A stretch of 8,226 nucleotides of DNA, taken from positions 1 through 8,226 of the forward strand of contig CALMIW010000433.1 in assembly GCA_937864275.1 (NCBI GenBank), read 5' to 3'. This document shows, one piece after another, positions 5,530 through 8,226 of the stretch (position 1 is its first letter; each line of letters opens with the position of its first letter). The notes under the pieces were generated by a model that searched no databases, had not been told where the DNA came from, and saw only the letters and a program-made list of their open reading frames with translations. This stretch comes from an uncultured Dehalococcoidia bacterium (GTDB lineage: Bacteria > Chloroflexota > Dehalococcoidia > Tepidiformales > Tepidiformaceae). The position numbers were made by a program, and so were the translations under genes.

Positions 5530-6303
5530 GTGGCCGCTCAAACTGAATCCCCACCCCTGATCGAGGGCGAAATCGAGGAGCCGATGCTCCCGGCGCCGGG
5601 CGAAGTCGTCTTCCGGATGCGCCAGGCCATCCTCGATGGAGAGCACTGGTTCGAAGCCTTGCTCGATGCCGTCGCGCGCTGGCGGATTCCCGATGAGCGC
5701 ATCGGCAACCGCACCTACACCTACCTCATCCGTGGCGAAGCCTTCGATTGGCTCCTGCTCGCGGAACGCCTGCTCGATGAAGTTCCCGACCTCGTCCCGC
5801 CGGCCGAGCGCGAAGCGCTCCTCTGGGAAAACCGCTGGCCCCTCGATATCGATGACCATGAGTTTTCCGCGCGCCTCGGCAAGGCGAAGCACAGGGCGCA
5901 CCTCAACTTCCTCTACGGCGTCCTCGTGGAAGAAGCGCTCCAGCTCTCCGTGGAAGAAGAAATCCACAAGGAGGGGCGCTCCCGGGCCTGGGGCGCCGAC
6001 CTCCGCGTCGATGAGACGATGTTCCAGCGGGTCTACGGCCTCAGCCGCGACGACCTCTTCGCCGCCCACTACGAAGAGACCGGCACCCTGCTCAACCACG
6101 ATGTCTCCTATGCCCAGTGGAAGGCGTTCACCTACTGGCTGTTCAAGTTCCGCCTGAAGCGCCAGGACAAGGCCCGCGTGGCGAGCGACACCCGCAAGGG
6201 GCTGGCACAGCTCACCCGGATGGAACTGCAGGTGAGCGAACGCCGCCATGGCGCCCGTCTCAACGAAACCGACTTCGCCGAACGGTACAGCTCGGCCTCC
6301 TAG
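5530..6303 (+). CDS. Conserved-looking hypothetical protein, soluble and helical
   Basis: A 257-residue protein from GTG 5530 that I do not recognise. It is rich in Glu, Leu, Arg and aromatic residues, mostly helical, with no signal peptide, membrane span or cysteine pair. Noticeable segments are an RTYTYLIRGEAFDWLLLAERLL helix (61-82), a charged EEALQLSVEEEIHKEG segment (134-149) and an aromatic FTYWLFKFRLKR stretch (200-211). Codon bias and length make coding status secure. The start is not settled: the frame is open from TTG 5479, which lacks a ribosome site; GTG 5530 has AAGGA five bases upstream; and a strong GGAGGAG (5502-5508) points nine bases ahead to an in-frame ATA at 5518. GTG 5530 is the conservative choice. 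The next gene follows 39 nt downstream on the same strand. Confidence 0.8.
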   Translation: MAAQTESPPLIEGEIEEPMLPAPGEVVFRMRQAILDGEHWFEALLDAVARWRIPDERIGNRTYTYLIRGEAFDWLLLAERLLDEVPDLVPPAEREALLWENRWPLDIDDHEFSARLGKAKHRAHLNFLYGVLVEEALQLSVEEEIHKEGRSRAWGADLRVDETMFQRVYGLSRDDLFAAHYEETGTLLNHDVSYAQWKAFTYWLFKFRLKRQDKARVASDTRKGLAQLTRMELQVSERRHGARLNETDFAERYSSAS

Positions 6304-6329
6304 CGCCGCGCCCGTTCGAAACCACGCGA

Positions 6330-6335
6330 TACACT
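6330..6335 (+). promoter_or_regulatory. Possible -10 box (TACACT) for a leaderless start at 6343
   Basis: TACACT ends 7 nt before the ATG of the following gene, which has no Shine-Dalgarno. If this is a -10 element, transcription would start at or next to the A of the ATG, giving a leaderless message. No matching -35 hexamer is seen, and read-through from the upstream gene is the alternative. Confidence 0.25.
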
Positions 6336-6342
6336 GAAACCG

Positions 6343-6873
6343 ATGGCCGAGACCACCCCAGGAGTCACTTCGCGCCCGGACCTGAGAGGCACGGCCGGCT
6401 ACGAGACGCCGTACCCCTACCTCGATCAGCTGCAGGAGAAGATGGAGGAGCGGCTCGCCCCCCGCGTGCCCGCCGCCGGCCGCTTCTGTGGCTTCTGCTA
6501 CGCCCGCCTCCGCAACGACGACACCGTCTGCCCATTCTGCCATACCGCTACCGCCGAGATGCCGGCGGTCGCCGAGATCCCGCAGGAAGTCCTCGCCGCC
6601 TACAAGGCCAAGGCCTCCACCGAAGCCCGTTGGGTCCATACCGGCGCCTTCACCGGCCTCATCCTCGCCTCGGTGATCTTCATCCTGATGGTGATCTGGG
6701 GGCCTGGCCTCCTCGGCCACCCGGCGCTGGCGTTCGCCGAGTTGCTCCTCGGCGGCTATTTCCTCGCCCAGTTCTTCGGGCCGTTCCTGTTCGCCCAGTT
6801 CGGTTACGCGCGTGGAGCGAAGAAGCGCGACGCCCTCTGGGCCGCCTGGCTCGCGAAGCGCGACGTCCAGTAG
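6343..6873 (+). CDS. Zinc-ribbon membrane protein with two transmembrane helices
   Basis: 176-residue protein of unknown role. Residues 49-66 form a classic zinc ribbon, CGFC then CPFC (Cys49, 52, 63 and 66). This is followed by a soluble linker with a short helix and two strong hydrophobic segments, about 101-119 and 127-152, ending in a basic Lys/Arg tail. The predicted form is a cytoplasmic zinc ribbon anchored to the inner membrane. The N-terminal 46 residues are polar and contain a probable amphipathic helix (25-38). There is no ribosome site before the ATG at 6343; the message may be leaderless or translated by read-through from the gene 39 nt upstream. A hairpin at 6921-6953 lies beyond the stop but is oriented mainly for the opposite strand. 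Confidence 0.82.
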   Translation: MAETTPGVTSRPDLRGTAGYETPYPYLDQLQEKMEERLAPRVPAAGRFCGFCYARLRNDDTVCPFCHTATAEMPAVAEIPQEVLAAYKAKASTEARWVHTGAFTGLILASVIFILMVIWGPGLLGHPALAFAELLLGGYFLAQFFGPFLFAQFGYARGAKKRDALWAAWLAKRDVQ

Positions 6874-6910
6874 GACAGGCTCCGGCCGCCCGGCCGTCCA
6901 ATCCTCCGGC

Positions 6911-6953
6911 AAGCAAGAAAACACGCCTCCCCCGGCATTCGGGAGAGGCGTGT
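6911..6953 (-). terminator. Intrinsic terminator of the DUF302 gene
   Basis: A 9-bp stem, ACACGCCTC (6921-6929) with GAGGCGTGT (6945-6953), is extended by three inner G-C pairs after one C/A mismatch around a 7-nt loop. On the minus strand it is followed by TTTTCTTGCTT, a T-rich tract, and it lies 27 nt past the DUF302 stop. On the plus strand the hairpin is followed by CGGTTAG only, so it may partly serve the converging zinc-ribbon gene. Confidence 0.8.
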
Positions 6954-6980
6954 CGGTTAGGTCCTGCGGGAGCCGGACGC

Positions 6981-7379
6981 CTACGCCGGGGTTGCGACGC
7001 TCCGCAACGCCGCCACAAGGCGGTCCTGCGCTTCGTTCGCGGCTTCTTCCAGCCCCTGCGTGTGGAAAGTCTCGGAGATCAGCGACGGGTTCTGGAGGCA
7101 GACCGTGGTGTGGCCGTCTTCCTCTTCGTAGATCGCAAGGCCGCAGGGCAGGAACGCACCGACCCGTGGGTCGGCGCCCATCGCCCGGTGTGCGATCGAG
7201 GGGTTGCATGCCCCGAGGATCTTGTAGGGCCGCGTCTCGACGCCCAGCTTCGCGCGCAGGACCCCGGTCACGTCCACCTCGGTGAGGATCCCGAAGCCTT
7301 CCTTCTGGAGAGCGCCGCGGACGGATGCCTCGGCATCCGCCAGCGGAGCATCGATGCGGTAACAGAGCACTGGTTCCAT
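6981..7379 (-). CDS. DUF302 family protein
   Basis: Complete 132-residue single-domain DUF302 protein. Family hallmarks are present: EGFGILTEVDV (27-37), the PYKILGACNP segment (51-60), and GAFLPCGLAIYEE (74-86) in place of the usual LLPCN-type strand. Cys58 and Cys79 are the conserved-type cysteines. The frame is open upstream to 7643, but the ATG at 7377-7379 has a strong AAGGAG seven bases before it and a TATACT box just ahead, so the shorter start is right. No signal peptide is evident. The biochemical function of the family is not established; its frequent company with rhodanese and DUF2892-type proteins suggests sulfur or thiol chemistry, and here a DUF2892 gene lies 85 nt upstream. The DUF302 gene is the last of the minus-strand set and ends at an intrinsic terminator. 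Confidence 0.93.
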   Translation of the reverse strand: MEPVLCYRIDAPLADAEASVRGALQKEGFGILTEVDVTGVLRAKLGVETRPYKILGACNPSIAHRAMGADPRVGAFLPCGLAIYEEEDGHTTVCLQNPSLISETFHTQGLEEAANEAQDRLVAALRSVATPA

Positions 7380-7398
7380 GTGATGACTCCTTGGTCTC

Positions 7399-7404
7399 AG
7401 TATA
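7399..7404 (-). promoter_or_regulatory. -10 box TATACT before the DUF302 gene
   Basis: The minus strand reads TATACT (five of six to TATAAT), with a predicted start about 7 nt on, leaving a leader of only about 13 nt that begins at the AAGGAG ribosome site. A -35 hexamer is not recognisable. Suggests DUF302 can be transcribed apart from the genes upstream. Confidence 0.42.
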
Positions 7405-7408
7405 GGCG

Positions 7409-7438
7409 CCCGGCCGGCGCAGGGACTGCCCGGCCGGG
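7409..7438 (-). terminator. GC hairpin between the DUF2892 and DUF302 genes
   Basis: Nine-bp arms CCCGGCCGG (7409-7417) and CCGGCCGGG (7430-7438) enclose a 12-nt loop, 26 nt after the DUF2892 stop on the minus strand. No T tract follows, so it is at best a weak terminator or attenuator, or an RNA-stabilising stem. Confidence 0.35.
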
Positions 7439-7464
7439 TACCCGCAAATTCGGCCTTTTGCTGG

Positions 7465-7725
7465 CTACTTCGCCTTCCGCGACGGGCAGTAGTTCGTGCC
7501 GAGGAAGTGGCCGCCCCAGGCCGGGGCGATGGGGCAGAGGTTGAAGACGCCGGTCGCGATCGGCAACAGACCGAAGGCGGCCACTGCCAGCCCGGCGCCG
7601 CCGCCGATGGCGAACAGGCCGGCGAGGATGATCGTGAGGCCAATCCCCACGCGGACGAGGCGGCCCCAGCCAGAGGCCATGAACCGGGAGAAGGCGCTGC
7701 CTTCGAGGGTGGGTGCGTTCGTCAT
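7465..7725 (-). CDS. DUF2892 / YgaP-like membrane protein
   Basis: 86-residue inner-membrane protein matching the DUF2892 domain found as the C-terminal part of the rhodanese YgaP and as stand-alone proteins. Two hydrophobic helices (about 22-41 and 43-62) flank a Gly-rich turn, and the characteristic end GVFNLCPIAPAWGGHFLGT (59-77) is followed by Cys80; Cys64 and Cys80 are the family-type cysteines. The start ATG (7723-7725) has AAAGGA seven bases upstream. It is separated from the MMPL gene by 78 nt and from DUF302 by 85 nt, all on the minus strand, so a shared transcript is possible though each gap holds a GC hairpin. No rhodanese domain is attached here. Its molecular role is unproven; association with sulfur-transfer proteins is known for the family. 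Confidence 0.92.
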   Translation of the reverse strand: MTNAPTLEGSAFSRFMASGWGRLVRVGIGLTIILAGLFAIGGGAGLAVAAFGLLPIATGVFNLCPIAPAWGGHFLGTNYCPSRKAK

Positions 7726-7750
7726 CGAAATGTCCTTTCAGTGTCGTCGT

Positions 7751-7786
7751 GCTGGGCCCCGCTCCGGTTGGGGAGAGAGGCCCAGC
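7751..7786 (-). terminator. Possible weak terminator after the MMPL gene
   Basis: Arms GCTGGGCC (7751-7758) and GGCCCAGC (7779-7786) can pair with a 20-nt loop, 17 nt past the MMPL stop. There is no T tract after the stem on the minus strand, so termination is uncertain; the stem could equally be a processing or stability element. Confidence 0.3.
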
Positions 7787-7803
7787 AGCTTCGGGGGATG
7801 GGC

Positions 7804-8226
7804 TTAGTGGGCGAACCGCACGTCCGGGAGCATCCGGTCGGCCCAGCGCGGGAGCCACCAGGCCTTGTCGCCGGCGAGGTAGAGGACGGCCGGGACGAGG
7901 ACGAGGCGGACGAGGAAGGCGTCGATCAGCACCGCGGTGCCGAGGATGATCCCCATCTCCTTCATCGGGAGCGGCCCGGCGATGGCGAAGGTGTAGAACA
8001 CCGCGATCATCACGGCGGCTGCGGCGACGATCGGGCGGCCGGTGTGCGCGATCGAGCCGCGGACCGCTTCGGCCCCATCCTTCGAGCGCTCGAAGTGCTC
8101 ACGCGCCGAGGCCAGGAGGAAGACCGTGTAGTCCATCGAGATGGCGAACACGAGGGTGAAGAAGAACAGCGGCGCCCACGAGGTGAGGTAGCCCTGGCTT
8201 TCGAAGTTCATCGGCCCGGCCAGCCA
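7804..8226 (-). CDS. MMPL/RND-family transporter, C-terminal end (5' part outside window)
   Basis: The last 140 residues of an MMPL-type RND exporter, a proton-driven inner-membrane pump for lipids, drugs or other hydrophobic cargo. The frame is open to the window edge and should continue for hundreds of codons beyond it; the internal ATG at 8211 is not the real start. Visible features are three hydrophobic segments (about 17-38, 65-82 and 90-117) and the signature FAISMDYTVFL (27-37), whose Asp32-Tyr33 pair corresponds to the C-terminal Asp-Tyr proton-relay pair of mycobacterial MmpL3. REHFERSKDGAEAV (42-55) follows as the usual cytoplasmic loop, and the tail ends LPDVRFAH, typical of actinobacterial and Chloroflexota members. 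Cargo cannot be judged. It is the upstream member of a co-directional trio with the DUF2892 and DUF302 genes. Confidence 0.93.
   Translation of the reverse strand, partial: WLAGPMNFESQGYLTSWAPLFFFTLVFAISMDYTVFLLASAREHFERSKDGAEAVRGSIAHTGRPIVAAAAVMIAVFYTFAIAGPLPMKEMGIILGTAVLIDAFLVRLVLVPAVLYLAGDKAWWLPRWADRMLPDVRFAH

Noticed and set aside
5464..7209. Very long minus-strand open frame (581 codons)
   Set aside because: It runs antisense to two well-supported plus-strand genes and part of DUF302, contains no recognisable domain, and has the Gly/Ala/Glu/Val-rich composition of a mirror frame in GC-rich DNA.
6117..7544. Long plus-strand open frame (475 codons)
   Set aside because: Arg/Pro-rich shadow crossing the 257-aa and zinc-ribbon genes, the terminator and the antisense side of DUF302; no motif, no start signal.

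Overview
The window is GC-rich bacterial DNA with strongly G/C-biased third codon positions, short intergenic gaps and genes on both strands. Gene content (PIG3-type quinone oxidoreductase, SsuD-like LLM flavin monooxygenase, AUR1-like PAP2 protein, DUF302, DUF2892/YgaP-like and MMPL proteins, plus many small CxxC proteins) would suit a Chloroflexota (Dehalococcoidia/Tepidiforma-like) or actinobacterium-like genome. That is an impression from protein style; no rRNA or marker gene is present to settle it. I see no mobile element, CRISPR array, tRNA or rRNA.

Layout. (1) 1-2208, plus strand: a tightly packed run of a 5'-truncated NAD(P)H:quinone oxidoreductase, a zinc-ribbon SAM methyltransferase overlapping it by 8 nt, and a small acidic CxxxCxxC protein whose start is unclear. 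(2) 2224-3762, minus strand: a good intrinsic terminator, a 98-residue four-cysteine protein, and an alkanesulfonate-monooxygenase-like gene with a one-base frameshift in a C run near its 3' end. (3) 3763-3979: divergent promoter region. (4) 3980-4777, plus: a PAP2/AUR1-type membrane phosphatase. (5) 4778-5334: a weakly supported plus-strand ORF partly antisense to a convincing small minus-strand zinc-knuckle gene. (6) 5335-5529: an intergenic region with a palindrome, an 11-bp direct repeat and a start-site puzzle. (7) 5530-6873, plus: a soluble protein of unknown function and a zinc-ribbon two-helix membrane protein, the second possibly leaderless. (8) 6921-8226, minus: MMPL transporter C-terminus (cut by the window edge), a DUF2892 membrane protein and a DUF302 protein, ending at a strong minus-strand terminator.

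How the genes relate. Region 1 looks like one transcript. The DUF302, DUF2892 and MMPL genes are co-directional and could form an envelope/thiol-stress unit, although an ATACT-type -10 box just before DUF302 suggests it also has its own promoter. The recurring theme is small proteins with paired cysteines: five products carry zinc-ribbon or zinc-knuckle patterns. The most checkable anomalies are the C-run frameshift in the SsuD-like gene and a similar possible one-base loss near 1980-1984. I do not see a clear new multi-gene system here.
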